This document shows, piece by piece, positions 35,746-46,200 of a stretch of DNA of 64,000 nt. A program made the position numbers and the translations under genes. Where the stretch lies: positions 1 through 64,000 of the forward strand of contig NZ_JAMJPJ010000001.1 of assembly GCF_023555005.1 (NCBI RefSeq), read 5' to 3'. This stretch comes from Halomonas llamarensis. GTDB lineage: Bacteria > Pseudomonadota > Gammaproteobacteria > Pseudomonadales > Halomonadaceae. Every line of letters starts with the position of its first letter. Position 1 is the first letter of the stretch. Below the pieces are notes generated by a model, which saw only the letters and a list, made by a program, of their open reading frames with translations, did not search any database and had not been told where the DNA came from.

Positions 35746-38541
35746 ATGCAACAGGCAATGACGCTGCAGTTTACCCATCAGGCGTATCAGGAACGCGCGG
35801 TGCAGTCGGTGGTGCAGGTATTTGACGGCCAGCCGCTGGCCACGGGGGAATTTGAACTGGTCAGCTCTGCTGCCAGCGTGAACTACGCCGGTGATGGCAG
35901 CATTGGCAATTCGCTGGTACTGACCGAACAGCAGGTGCTGGAAAATATTCACAAGGTGCAGGCCAGCAACGGCATTGACGCCGTTGCCACGCTGCAGGCC
36001 GACCGTTGGGCGTCTGAAACCCAAAGCGGCGACGTGGTGGATACCTTCTGCCCGCACCTGACCATCGAGATGGAAACCGGCACGGGCAAGACCTATACCT
36101 TTATCCGCACCATGTTCGAACTGAACAAGGTATACGGCTTCAAAAAGTTTGTGGTGGTAGTGCCCAGCGTGGCGATCCGTGAAGGCACCATGAAAAATCT
36201 GGAAGTCACCCGCAGCCACTTTGCCGCTGATTACGCCAATGTGCCCTGCCTGCCGATGCTCTACGACAGCGGTCGCTTGAACGACCTGCGCCACTTTGCC
36301 CAAAGCGACGCGCTGAGCGTGCTGGTCATCAATATCGACAGCTTCACCAAGGACAACAACAAGATCAACCAACCGGGTGAAAGAGCCTTCGCGCCGATTG
36401 AATATATCAAAACGGTCAAGCCGATTGTGATTGTCGATGAGCCGCAGAACTTTGAAACCGATATCCGCCGCAAAGCCCTGCGCGACCTCAACCCGTTATG
36501 TACTCTGCGCTATTCCGCTACCCATAAAACCCCCTATAACCTGCTGTATAAACTCGACCCGGTGCAGGCCTATGACCTGGGGCTGGTCAAGCAGATTGAA
36601 GTCGATGGGGTAGAAGCAGATGTCTGCTATAACCACGCCTTTGTGCAGCTTGACCGTATTGATGCCAAGCCTAAAGGTGTTACTGTCAAGGTGACAATTG
36701 ACGTTAACGAAACAAATGACGTTGGGCGTAAATCACTCACGCTAAAGCTTGGAGATGATTTATATGCCAAGTCCAAACAGCGAGAGATATATGCTGATGG
36801 GTTTATTCTTAATGAGATACGCGCGGATGAAGGGGAAATCGAGTTTTCTGGTGGGCGCGTGCTCAAGCTCAACGAACAGCGGGGCGGCCTAAGTGACGAT
36901 GTCATGCGTTTTCAGATTGAACGCACCGTGGCCGCGCACTTTGCCAAGCTGAAAAAGGTCAAGGAAAGCGGCATTAAAGTGCTCAGCCTGTTCTTTATTG
37001 ACAAGGTGGCCAATTACCGTGCCTACGATGATGGGGGCAACGACGTACCCGGCAAGTTTGCCCAGTGGTTTGAAGAAGCCTTTGAAAAGTATGCCGCCAA
37101 GGCGCACTACCAGGGCTTGATTCCTCATACCGCCAATGAGGTGCATAACGGCTACTTCTCCGGGGATAAAAAAGGCAAAGGGGCCGCCGCTAAAAAAATA
37201 TGGGTAGACAGTACCGAACGCGGTTCCAAAAAGGATGACGACACCTACACCCTGATCATGCAGGATAAAGAGCGGCTGCTGGATATGGCAGAGCCGCTGC
37301 AGTTTATCTTTAGCCATTCGGCCCTGCGTGAAGGCTGGGACAACCCCAATGTGTTCCAGATCTGCACCCTGAATGAAACCCAGAGCCAGATGAAAAAGCG
37401 CCAGGAAATTGGCCGTGGCCTGCGCCTGCCGGTGAATCAGCAAGGTGAGCGGATACACGATAAAAGCATCAACGTGCTCACGGTGATCCCCAACGAAAGC
37501 TACGATGTATTTGCCCGCACCCTGCAACAGGAAATTGAAGACGAAACCGATGTCAGCTTTAAAGGCCGGGTAAAAAACGCTCGCGACAAAGCGCGGGTGC
37601 AGCGCAAGGCGCTGAGCGATGCAGACGAAGCGCTGTTCAAGGCGATCTGGCAGCGCATCAATTACCAGACTCGCTACAGCGTCACGCTGGATACGCCTGA
37701 GCTGATTGAAAAATGTGTAAAAGCCTTAACGGATACTCACCAGTACCCCAGGGTGCAAGCCCCCAAGGTGCGCTCCCGTAAAGCCAGGCTGCACATGGAT
37801 CAAGAGGGTATTCAGGGCGTGGAAACCGCCATTGATGAAAGCAACGCCAGCTACCAGAACGTGCCGGTGCCGGATGTTTACGCCTATATTCAAAACCGCG
37901 TACACCTGACGCGCGCCACCCTGTTTACCATTCTGGACCAATCCAATCGACTGGATGAACTGCTGATCAACCCTCAGGCGTTTTTGGATACTGCTATTGC
38001 CGCGATTAAAACCGTGCTGCAAGAACTGTTGGTGCAGGGCATTGAGTACCATGAAATCAATGGCCAACGCTACGAGATGACGCTGTTCGATGAACCGCTA
38101 GAAACCTACCGGAGCAGCATCTACCCGCAAACCAGCGACAACATGACAACCCCGGTAGACAAAACCCTGCTGGAAGCCCAGCCGCTGGATGGTGATAAAA
38201 ATCCTGATGGGGCAGCATTCACCTGTGTGATGAGCGACAGCGAGCCAGAAAACAGATTTGCTCACGAATGCGCACTCGACCCGCGTGTCAGGTTCTTCTT
38301 CAAGCTGCCGGGCAAGTTCAAAATTGCCACCCCGTTAGGCACCTACAACCCGGATTGGGCAGTGGTGTTTGAAAATGAAGAACGCGTGTACTTTGTCGCT
38401 GAAACCAAAGCCAGTACGGTCAAAGCCAATCGACGCCGCAACGAAAACCTTAAGATTGCCTGCGGCCATAAGCACTTTGCACTGGCCGATGATGTGACGT
38501 TTAAGGAAGTCAGCAGTTTGCAGGGCTTATTGGCTCAGTAA
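35746..38541 (+). CDS. res: Type III restriction endonuclease subunit (Res)
   Basis: A 931-aa SF2 helicase-nuclease. Walker A is ETGTGKTYTF (about residue 112), the DEAD-box equivalent is VIVDEPQN (about 229-232), and motif VI lies in QEIGRGLRLPVN. The C-terminal PD-(D/E)XK nuclease is visible as NPDWAVVF plus VAETKAS (about 867-885). With Mod it translocates along or slides on DNA and cleaves unmodified sites. GGAG lies 6-9 nt before ATG 35746, and the gene follows the mod remnant by 10 bp. The frame is full length with no break. A slightly AT-richer patch at about 36650-36860 interrupts otherwise GC-rich sequence. Confidence 0.93.
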   Translation: MQQAMTLQFTHQAYQERAVQSVVQVFDGQPLATGEFELVSSAASVNYAGDGSIGNSLVLTEQQVLENIHKVQASNGIDAVATLQADRWASETQSGDVVDTFCPHLTIEMETGTGKTYTFIRTMFELNKVYGFKKFVVVVPSVAIREGTMKNLEVTRSHFAADYANVPCLPMLYDSGRLNDLRHFAQSDALSVLVINIDSFTKDNNKINQPGERAFAPIEYIKTVKPIVIVDEPQNFETDIRRKALRDLNPLCTLRYSATHKTPYNLLYKLDPVQAYDLGLVKQIEVDGVEADVCYNHAFVQLDRIDAKPKGVTVKVTIDVNETNDVGRKSLTLKLGDDLYAKSKQREIYADGFILNEIRADEGEIEFSGGRVLKLNEQRGGLSDDVMRFQIERTVAAHFAKLKKVKESGIKVLSLFFIDKVANYRAYDDGGNDVPGKFAQWFEEAFEKYAAKAHYQGLIPHTANEVHNGYFSGDKKGKGAAAKKIWVDSTERGSKKDDDTYTLIMQDKERLLDMAEPLQFIFSHSALREGWDNPNVFQICTLNETQSQMKKRQEIGRGLRLPVNQQGERIHDKSINVLTVIPNESYDVFARTLQQEIEDETDVSFKGRVKNARDKARVQRKALSDADEALFKAIWQRINYQTRYSVTLDTPELIEKCVKALTDTHQYPRVQAPKVRSRKARLHMDQEGIQGVETAIDESNASYQNVPVPDVYAYIQNRVHLTRATLFTILDQSNRLDELLINPQAFLDTAIAAIKTVLQELLVQGIEYHEINGQRYEMTLFDEPLETYRSSIYPQTSDNMTTPVDKTLLEAQPLDGDKNPDGAAFTCVMSDSEPENRFAHECALDPRVRFFFKLPGKFKIATPLGTYNPDWAVVFENEERVYFVAETKASTVKANRRRNENLKIACGHKHFALADDVTFKEVSSLQGLLAQ

Positions 38542-38564
38542 CGAATAGTGGAAGGACGCGTGAC

Positions 38565-39563
38565 ATGTTCAAAAGCTTGACGTTGGAAAATTTTACCGCC
38601 TTTAAGGCCACTACCTTTGAGTGGTCGCCGGGCGTGAATGTCATGATCGGCGCTAATGGCACCGGTAAAACGCATATCATGAAACTGATGTACGCCTTGC
38701 AGATGCAGGGCCATGATGCAGCTGAACTGAAAAAGAAGTTGGCGGCAGTGTTCCGACCCAGTGGCGATAAAGTTTCACGTTTGGTGAACCGTAAGAAGGG
38801 TAGTAATACCGCACACGTCAAACTGACGACTCAGGATGGCCAGGCACTGGCATTGACGTTTGATACGACCAAACACCATACCTTTGATTTGCAGGGCGCC
38901 TGGAAGGTTGAACGCTCGCCGGTGTTTATTCCGGTGAAGGAAGTGCTGTCTTTCGCGCCTGGGTTTATCTCACTGTATGACAAGTATGAGCTGGCGTTTG
39001 AGGAAATCTATTACGACATTATTAAGCAGGCGTACCTACCGGCCCGTAAGGGAATGCCCTTGAAGGATGAAAAGCCGCTTTTAGAGCTTATCCGCAAGAC
39101 GGTGGGTGGCAAGGTGTCACTGGAAGGCGATGAGTTTCACCTTAGTGCGGGCAGCAAGAAACTGGAAATGTCGCTGGTAGCAGAAGGGCACCGAAAGCTG
39201 GCGCTAATTTGGCAGTTGATTCACAACGGGTCGTTGTTCGCCAACAATACACTGTTCTGGGATGAGCCAGAGGCGAACCTTAACCCTTCGCTTATGCCAG
39301 AAGTTGCCAAGGTGCTACTCATGCTGGCCGAGCGTGGGGTGCAGGTATTTGTGGCGACCCACGACTACGCCTTTCTGCGTGAGCTGGATTATGCACGGGG
39401 CGAAACGCCAACCCGGTATTTTTCGCTTGAGTTGACCCAGGAAGACGGCGTTATTGAGCATAGCTTCAACCACTACCGCGATATACGGCCAAATAAGATT
39501 GCCGATGAATTCCAGCGGCTTTACGACCTGGAAATTCGCCACTCGTTAGGTGGGTTCTCATGA
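38565..39563 (+). CDS. AAA/ABC-type ATPase of a putative defence pair
   Basis: A 332-aa ATPase of the AAA_21/RecF-like group. Walker A is GANGTGKT (residues 29-36). Walker B is LFWDEPEANLNP (about 230), followed by a switch His in VATHDYAFL. The ABC-type signature region would lie near EGHRKLALIW. Such ATPases are the sensing or activating half of several antiviral pairs (OLD, Septu PtuA, PARIS AriA). The stop overlaps the next start (ATGA), implying a two-protein complex. It lies 23 bp after res on the same strand. It does not carry a fused TOPRIM nuclease, so it is not a classical OLD protein. Confidence 0.85.
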   Translation: MFKSLTLENFTAFKATTFEWSPGVNVMIGANGTGKTHIMKLMYALQMQGHDAAELKKKLAAVFRPSGDKVSRLVNRKKGSNTAHVKLTTQDGQALALTFDTTKHHTFDLQGAWKVERSPVFIPVKEVLSFAPGFISLYDKYELAFEEIYYDIIKQAYLPARKGMPLKDEKPLLELIRKTVGGKVSLEGDEFHLSAGSKKLEMSLVAEGHRKLALIWQLIHNGSLFANNTLFWDEPEANLNPSLMPEVAKVLLMLAERGVQVFVATHDYAFLRELDYARGETPTRYFSLELTQEDGVIEHSFNHYRDIRPNKIADEFQRLYDLEIRHSLGGFS

Positions 39564-40117
39564 CGCCTTGGGAAGTGCAGCCACAGTGGTGTGAAGCAGA
39601 TTTATACTTTGATTTTTCCCAGGCTCGCCAGGTCATCAAGCTGGATGACCATGTCGCAGAAGCAGGGCTAACCCACTTGTTAAAAGGTGGCGTGGACTTT
39701 GTGGTGGAATGGGAAACCCAGCTATGGCTATTGGAGGTCAAAGATCCAGAAAACGGCGCAATCCCGCAACAGCATCGTGAGAGGCAGCGGCGACGTTTCC
39801 TGGAGGAAATGCAAAGCGATGGTCTTATTGAAGAGCACCTTTTCCCTAAGCTTCGTGACAGCCTGATCTTTCTTGGGCTGGAGAAAGGCATCGTAGACAA
39901 ACCGATGCGTTATATCACCCTGATTGGGTTGAGTGAATTAGACCCGGCTCAACTTGCAGGGCTGCGAGATAAATTATGGCGCACAGAGTGGGTGGCTGGC
40001 CCGCGTGGCCGAAGCTGGGAGAAGTCTTTTGATGTGCTGGCGCTGAATATAGGCCAGTGGAATCGCCTGCTGACGCATTGCCCTATCCAGCGGATCAGCC
40101 AGCCTGAGGTTAAATAA
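39560..40117 (+). CDS. Small protein with PD-(D/E)XK-like motif, partner of the ATPase
   Basis: A 185-aa soluble protein, translationally coupled to the upstream ATPase. The stretch GGVDFVVEWETQLWLLEVKD contains Asp46 and, on the next strand, Glu59-x-Lys61. This is the spacing expected of a PD-(D/E)XK nuclease core (D, then ExK). The remainder has no motif I recognise. It may be the effector nuclease of the pair, by analogy with Septu (ATPase plus HNH nuclease) or PARIS (ATPase plus TOPRIM). It matches neither effector type. The nuclease call is inference from a short motif. Confidence 0.6.
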   Translation: MTPWEVQPQWCEADLYFDFSQARQVIKLDDHVAEAGLTHLLKGGVDFVVEWETQLWLLEVKDPENGAIPQQHRERQRRRFLEEMQSDGLIEEHLFPKLRDSLIFLGLEKGIVDKPMRYITLIGLSELDPAQLAGLRDKLWRTEWVAGPRGRSWEKSFDVLALNIGQWNRLLTHCPIQRISQPEVK

Positions 40118-40262
40118 ATGCCAGGCCTTGAAATTGCCGAAACTGAGTAATATGCGTACATTTTATCTGACGCTCTCAAATCGGAGTGAATTGCGTTTCG
40201 AACTGAATTGAATGTAAGACAAATATAGGCCCTGCGAGCGGCACAGTGGAAAAGCGCTATCT

Positions 40263-41477
40263 ATGAATCTTCAGCATTGTGTTTTAAAAGATGTCCGGAT
40301 AGCGAAAGGGCGGGTGAAGGCGCCGAGCCTTGAATCACTCGCCAATGAGCTTGCCGCCTTTGCCAATGCCAAAGGCGGTGTTTTGGTGCTGGGTGTCGAT
40401 GATGAAACCCGAGATATCCTGGGCATTCCCCGCGATAAGCTGGATCTGGTGACCGATTTTGTCCGTCAGGCCTGCCTGGATTTAGTTACCCCTGCGCTAA
40501 CGCCTATTATTGAGCGGCTGTTGCTGCCCACCAGTACCGGCGAGGAAGTGGCCGTTGTGAAAGTGGAGGTCAGCCGCAGCCTTTGAGTGCACCGCAGCCC
40601 TGGTGGCTATATGCACCGGGTAGGCGACGAAAAGCGCGAAATGAGCCCTGATTTTCTGGCTCGCCTGTTCCAGCAGCGCCGCCAGGCTCGCATTATTCGA
40701 TTTGATGAGCAGCCTGTGCCCAATGCGGTGTTAGGTGACTTAAATGAAGCCCTTTGGCTGCGCTTTGCGACCCAGCGCACGCGTGACAGCCGCGATGGCT
40801 TACTGCGAAAACTTGGCATGGCCAACCTGAATGAAGAGGTGCTGCGCCCATCGGTGGCAGGCGTGCTGCTAGCTTCAGACGACCCACGCCAATGGCTGCC
40901 CAATGCGTTTATTCAGGCGGTCGCCTACCGGGGCACGGATATTCGGCCAGCGGGTGAGCAGGCTTACCAGCTAGATGCGGCAGATATTACCGGGCCGCTG
41001 GATCAGCAAGTGCTTTACGCCTGCCATTTTGTCAGCAAAAACATGCGGGTGGCGGCTTCCAAGAAGATGGGGCGAGAAGACACTCTCCAGTTTGATATGA
41101 CGGCTGTGTTTGAGGCCATCGTCAATGCCGTCGCCCATCGCGACTATGCCATGCAGGATGCCAAGATTCGCTTACGCATCTTCGCTGATCGCCTGGAGCT
41201 TTATTCACCAGGAGCGATTCCCAATACCATGACGGTGGATAGCCTGCCGTACCGGCAAGCGGCCCGCAATGAAGCCATTACCAGCCTGTTGGCGAAATGC
41301 CGGGTTCCAGATACAGAAGGGCTTGGCGTTGGGCGCTCCACCATGATGGATAAGCGCGGCGAAGGGGTGTCCATTATTCTTCACAACAGTGAGCAACTTT
41401 CCGGCCGCGCGCCAGAATACAGTCTTGTCGATGGCAGTGAATTACGCCTTGTGATTTATGCACCTGACGGAAACTGA
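40263..41477 (+). pseudogene. AlbA_2/Schlafen-like ATP-binding protein split by in-frame TGA
   Basis: Two stretches of the same frame join into one 403-residue AlbA_2-domain protein. The first (40263-40583) has the domain core NELAAFANAKGGVLVLGVDD. A TGA at 40584-40586 interrupts the otherwise continuous motif ending SL and resuming VHRSPGGYMHRVGD. The second part (to 41477) has the winged-helix and HATPase_c_4-like region (IVNAVAHRDYAM, IRLRIFADRLELYSPG). Family members are putative regulators or accessory defence proteins. A single base change explains the break. A separate start for the second half is possible, but no good ribosome site was seen. Confidence 0.8.
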
Positions 41478-41638
41478 TAAATGAGGGCTGAAATGACACT
41501 ACTCGCTGAAAACAGTCAGCGGCAGTTGTGCCATTCGTCTGACATCTGATCAACATTTCCTAGGCCATGTGGATAAAGAACACACTCGACGCTATCCTTT
41601 TTTCATTATTCCCAAAACGTCAAACGCAGGGAGCAGCC

Positions 41639-41680
41639 CGATATGTGACTACACGAAAAAAGCATCACCGTGGCCGGTGG
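41639..41680 (+). repeat. Right copy of 42-bp island-flanking direct repeat
   Basis: It matches 32217-32258 at 41 of 42 positions, in the same orientation. The single difference turns the second codon of the dehydrogenase frame into TGA. Sequence similarity falls off immediately downstream and mostly upstream, apart from a comparable ribosome-site region (GGGAG). Confidence 0.9.
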
Positions 41681-41726
41681 GGCTCACCTGTTGGGTGGTG
41701 ACGGCTTCACCGCCGGTAAATTCTAA
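41643..41726 (+). pseudogene. Short-chain dehydrogenase remnant at right island edge
   Basis: From ATG 41643 the frame has TGA as second codon, then the SDR N-terminus seen at the left edge (LHEKSITVAGG). It then passes directly to AHLLGGDGFTAGKF and TAA at 41724-41726, which resembles an SDR C-terminus (usual form: VDGGFTAG). Everything between is deleted. It supports the view that an SDR gene was the original locus here. Confidence 0.7.
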
Positions 41727-41746
41727 GCGTTTCACTCACCTATCGC

Positions 41747-41767
41747 GGCGGGCGCTAAACGCCCGCC
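41747..41767 (+). terminator. GC-rich hairpin past the dehydrogenase remnant
   Basis: Perfect 8-bp arms GGCGGGCG/CGCCCGCC with a 5-nt loop lie 20 bp after the remnant's stop codon. There is no T-tract, so termination would be weak. It is probably the old dehydrogenase terminator. Confidence 0.5.
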
Positions 41768-41995
41768 GACGCCTTCCGCGTCAGGATGCACCGCTTGTTG
41801 CACAGACGGTTGCACAGACTTTCCACATTGTGTGCCTAATCGCTTCACTTGCACCTGCGATGCTACGATTTACGACGCATTCACACCTCGCCGGCCTTTG
41901 ATGTTACCGCCGATTTCATATGATCCATATTTGATGTACAGAGTAACGTTATTCTCTTGCGTTATTTTTTAAGTCACAGGGACGCTGCCACGCAA

Positions 41996-43201
41996 ATGCT
42001 TGACTCTCGCTTTCGCTTTTCTCGCCAAACGGGCCGCTTTCACCTCGGCGTGTTGATGGCGCTGTTGGTACTTGTCGGCGGGCTCGCGATAGCATCGTGG
42101 CTATTGAATCAGCCGCCGCGTATCGAGCCTCGCCCACCGCCGGAGCCCACCCCGCCGCTGGTGGATGTGATTCATACCCAACGCGTCAAGCAAGCGCCAA
42201 CGCTAGAGGCTTTTGGCCGCGTCGAGCCAGAGCAGCAAGCCAATATTGCCAGCCGCGTCGCTGGCGAGCTAACCCGTTTCGGCCAGGGCGTGGTACCTGG
42301 CGGCGTGGTGGAACAAGGCGCGACACTGGCCACCATCGACCAGGCTGATTTACGCTTGGCGCTAGCCGATGCCGACGCTGAGCTTGCCAATGCCCAAGCA
42401 CAACTGGCGCTTGAGCAGGGCGAGCAACAGCGCGCGCGCAGCGAATATCAGTCGTTTGGCCGCGAGCTCTCGCCTGAACGCCGGGCGCTGGTGCTGCGCG
42501 AGCCGCAGCTACGCCAAGCCCAGGCTGGCGTTACCCAAGCCCGCGTCGCCCGCGATCAAGCCGCGCTGAACCTTGAGCGTGCCACACTCACCGCGCCTTG
42601 GCGCGCCATGGTGCAAGAGCGCCTGGTCGGCGCTGGCAGCTTGTTAAGCCAGGGCACCGACGTGGTTCGCTTGGTTGGCGTTGAGCAGTTTTGGGTGCGC
42701 GCTTCCCTGCCTGGGGAATGGTTAACGTGGCTTTCGGTGGGGGATCGCGCCACTTTAACCAGCCGTGGCTGGCCAGCAGGTGAGCAGCGCCAGGGCGAGC
42801 TGATATCGATTCTGCCTAACCTGGAAGAAAACGGCCTGCAGACGCAGGTTTTAATCGCCGTGGAGGACCCGCTAGCACTTGAAAACATAGCAGTTGAAAA
42901 CATAGCACTTGAAAGCAGCGGCCCAGCGCTGCGTTTAGGCGATATCGTCCGCACGACGCTTCACCCCAAACCGCGAGAAGCGCTGATCGCCCTGCCGTCG
43001 TCGGCGCTTAAGCCGGGTGATGGGGTATGGACGGTCGATGACAACGACCAACTGCGCCAAGCCACGGTCACCCTTGCCTACCGCGGTGAAGATCAGGCGC
43101 TGGTGCGCGCTGGCATTGACGCGGAGGCGCGCGTGGTGGTCGCGGGCCTGGCTCAGCCGCGTGAAGGCCAGCGCGTACGCGTGCGGGAGGCCGCGCAATG
43201 A
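41996..43201 (+). CDS. RND efflux periplasmic adaptor (membrane fusion protein)
   Basis: A 401-aa HlyD/AcrA-type adaptor: an N-terminal TM anchor (about 16-38), a proline-rich linker (PRPPPEPTPP), lipoyl half-motifs (VEPEQQANIASRVAGEL and later GAGSLLSQGTDVVRL), an alpha-helical hairpin (about 120-190) and beta-barrel domains. It links the inner-membrane pump encoded next to an outer-membrane channel, which is not encoded here. ATG 41996 is preferred over TTG 41957. The 3' end overlaps the pump gene (ATGA at 43198). Confidence 0.9.
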   Translation: MLDSRFRFSRQTGRFHLGVLMALLVLVGGLAIASWLLNQPPRIEPRPPPEPTPPLVDVIHTQRVKQAPTLEAFGRVEPEQQANIASRVAGELTRFGQGVVPGGVVEQGATLATIDQADLRLALADADAELANAQAQLALEQGEQQRARSEYQSFGRELSPERRALVLREPQLRQAQAGVTQARVARDQAALNLERATLTAPWRAMVQERLVGAGSLLSQGTDVVRLVGVEQFWVRASLPGEWLTWLSVGDRATLTSRGWPAGEQRQGELISILPNLEENGLQTQVLIAVEDPLALENIAVENIALESSGPALRLGDIVRTTLHPKPREALIALPSSALKPGDGVWTVDDNDQLRQATVTLAYRGEDQALVRAGIDAEARVVVAGLAQPREGQRVRVREAAQ

Positions 43202-46200
43202 TTCGCCGTGTCCCGCTGGCGTGGATGGTCGACCACGGTGTCGCACCCAACTTACTGATGATACTGCTGATTGCTGGCGGCCTAATGACGTCGCTTGCGA
43301 TCAAAAAAGAGCTTTTCCCCGATTTTGAGATGGAAATCGTCACCGTCAGTATCAGCTACCCCGGCGCCACACCGGAGGATATCGAGCAGAGTGTGCTGCT
43401 CCCCGTGGAGGCCGCGCTTGCCGATGTAGAAGGCATCGATGAGTTCACCGCCACCGCCAACGAGAGCCGCGGCCAAGTGCGCGCCGAGCTCACCGATGGT
43501 GTCGACGTAATGCGTGTTTATCAGGATATTCAGCAGGCGGTAAACGCCATCACCCTCTTGCCCAGCGCCGCCGACCCGCCGCGCTTTACCCTCTCGGGCC
43601 GTTCGCGCAGCGTGCTAAACCTGCAAGTATACGGCGAAGTAGGGCTAGAGACCCTCCACGACGCGGCCGAAAACGTACGCGCCGAATTACAGGCAACTAG
43701 CGGCATTGCCCGCGCCGAGCTCTCCGGCAATCGCGCCCGCGAGATTCAAGTGCACTTAGACAACGAAGCCATCGAACGCTTCGGGTTGGATCATCAAGCA
43801 CTGGCTGAGCGCATCGGCGCCGAGGCGCTGGATTTGGCCAGTGGCCAACTGACAACCCCGGAAGGCGAGTGGCTGATTCGCTACCAGGGCCGCCGCGAAA
43901 GTGTCGAGGCCTTTGCTGACTTGCCCATCATCACCAGCGTCCAGGGCGCACCGGTACGCCTTGGCGATATCGCGAAAGTCAGCGCGGGGTTTGCTGAAAC
44001 CGACCGCGAAATTTTCTATAACGGCGAGCCCGCGCTTTCGGTGGGTGTGTATCAAATCGGCAACCAAACGCCCACCGGGATCTCCGAGGCCGTTCAAGGC
44101 GAGCTTGAACGCCTGCGCGCGGGGTTACCCGAGGGCGTAAGCCTGGATATTTCCCGCGACACCTCCGAGGTATATCAAGGCCGGGTGGATCTGCTGTTAA
44201 AAAACGCGTGGATGGGCTTGGCGCTTGTTTTGGTGTTGATGGCGCTGTTTTTAGAAGCGCGCCTAGCGTTTTGGGTAACGCTTGGGATCCCCACCGCTTT
44301 CTTGGGCGCCATGCTGTTTCTGCCCTGGCTTGGCGTATCGATCAACATGATATCGATGTTTGCCTTTATTATTGCGCTCGGCATCGTGGTGGATGACGCC
44401 ATCATGGTGGGGGAAAACATCTACAGCTACCGCGAGCAGGGCTATTCACTCCGTGATGCGGCGGTACGCGGCGCGCGGGAAATCGCCACGCCACTGACGT
44501 TTGCGATTCTTTCCAATATCGTCGCGTTTTTGCCGCTGCTGTTTCTCCCCGGTTTTTTGGGGCTGATTTTTGCCACCGTGCCGGTGGTGGTGGTCACGGT
44601 GTTTTTGCTCTCTTGGCTTGAAGCGCTGTTTATCCTCCCCGCCCACTTAGCCCACGCCCATAAACCACGCCAAACACCCGCTTGGCAGCGCCCGCTTGAA
44701 GCCGTGCGCCAACGCATGCAAGCGGGGCTACACCATGCCACTTACCACCAGTTTGAGCCATTTTTGCAGCGCGCGCTCAACCAGCGCCTACTCACCGTGG
44801 CGGTGGGCATTGCCGTGCTGGTGGTCACGCTGGCCTGGGCGATGAGCGGTCGGCTGGGGTTTTCGCTCATGCCGCGGGTAGAATCGGACCGGGTGCAGGC
44901 CAGCATTACGGTGCCCATCGGCAGCCACATCAGCCTAAGCCGCGAATTGAGCCAGCAGCTCCTTGACGCCGCCAAGACGCTAGCCGAGCGCGAAGCCGGG
45001 CTTGCCTTCACCAGCACGCGCACCCAGCTCGACGGCGAAAGCCTACACGTGCGCCTGGACATCGCCCGTGACAGCTTGAATGACTGGCCCCCTTCAAAAA
45101 TCGCCCGCCCGTGGCGCGAGTTGAGCGGTGATCTGGTCGGCGCAGAGTCGGTGCGCTTTGCGTCTGACGCTGGTGGCCCCGGTAGCGGTGCAGCACTCAG
45201 CCTGCGTCTCTCGCACCCGAGCACCCCGGTACTGGAAAGCGCCGCCGAGCGCCTGGCCGTTAAGCTTGGCGACTACGGCTTAATCGATATCGACAGCGGC
45301 CTGGGTGATGGCAAGCCACAGCTGGAAATGCGCCTTTCCACCGAAGGGCGCGCGCTGGGCCTCACCGGCGGCGACTTGGCGTCCGCCCTGCGCGGGCCGC
45401 TGCAAGGCGCCACTGCCGTCGAGCAGTTCGTCGGTCGAAATGAAATCAGCGTGGAAGTTCGCCTGCCGATGGACGCGCGCGATAGCCTCAATGAACTCTA
45501 CCGCCTGCCGGTGCGCACCCCCGATGGGTTGAGCGTGCCGCTCTCGCGGGTGGCGGATATCCAGCTAAGCCAGGCCTCAAGCAGCTTACAACGCATTGAT
45601 GGGCGGCGGATTATCACCGTCACCGCCGATACCCAGGGCGACATCGCGATTAACCAAGTGCTCGCCACCTTAGAGGAAGACGTTTTCCCACGTTTGCAAG
45701 CCGAATTTTCCGGGCTGGAGGTCAGCCTGGGCGGGCGCCAGCAGGACACCGCCGATAACCTCGCCGCATTGCGCACGGCCATGTGGTTATTGCTCGGTGC
45801 GCTCTACGCCCTGCTGGCGATTCCGTTTCGCAGCTACACCCAGCCACTTTTGGTGCTCGCCGCGATTCCGTTCGGCATTGTCGGTGCCATTGGCGGCCAT
45901 GTGATCTTGGGCTTTGGGCTCTCAATCATCAGCCTTTTAGGGATGCTGGCACTCTCGGGCGTGGTGATTAACGATGCCCTGGTGCTGATCGACTACGCTA
46001 ACCGCAAACGCCGCGAGGGCATGGCCGCCCGCGAGGCCATCGTGACCGCGGCGACCCGCCGCCTGCGGCCGATTATGATGACAACCTTAACGACCTTTCT
46101 GGGGCTTGCGCCGATGATGTTGGAAACCTCCCGCCAAGCGCGTTTTATGATCCCAATGGCGATCTCGCTCGGCTTTGGCATGCTGTTCGCGACGTTGATT

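Larger units (their letters stand above)
41478..41995 (+). other. Right island junction and upstream region of efflux operon
   Basis: This 518-bp stretch has no intact gene. It contains the right 42-bp repeat with a dehydrogenase scrap (41639-41726), a GC-rich hairpin (41747-41767) and AT-richer sequence before the RND adaptor gene, where its promoter should lie. A 110-aa open frame at 41569-41901 overlaps the scrap in another frame and shows no family features. Confidence 0.6.

Noticed and set aside
38565-40117. Assigning the ATPase pair to Septu, PARIS or Gabija
   Set aside because: The partner lacks HNH, TOPRIM or UvrD-helicase features. The ATPase has no fused TOPRIM domain.
41569-41901. 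110-aa open frame at the right island junction
   Set aside because: Runs through the dehydrogenase remnant and hairpin in an unrelated frame; no recognisable domain.
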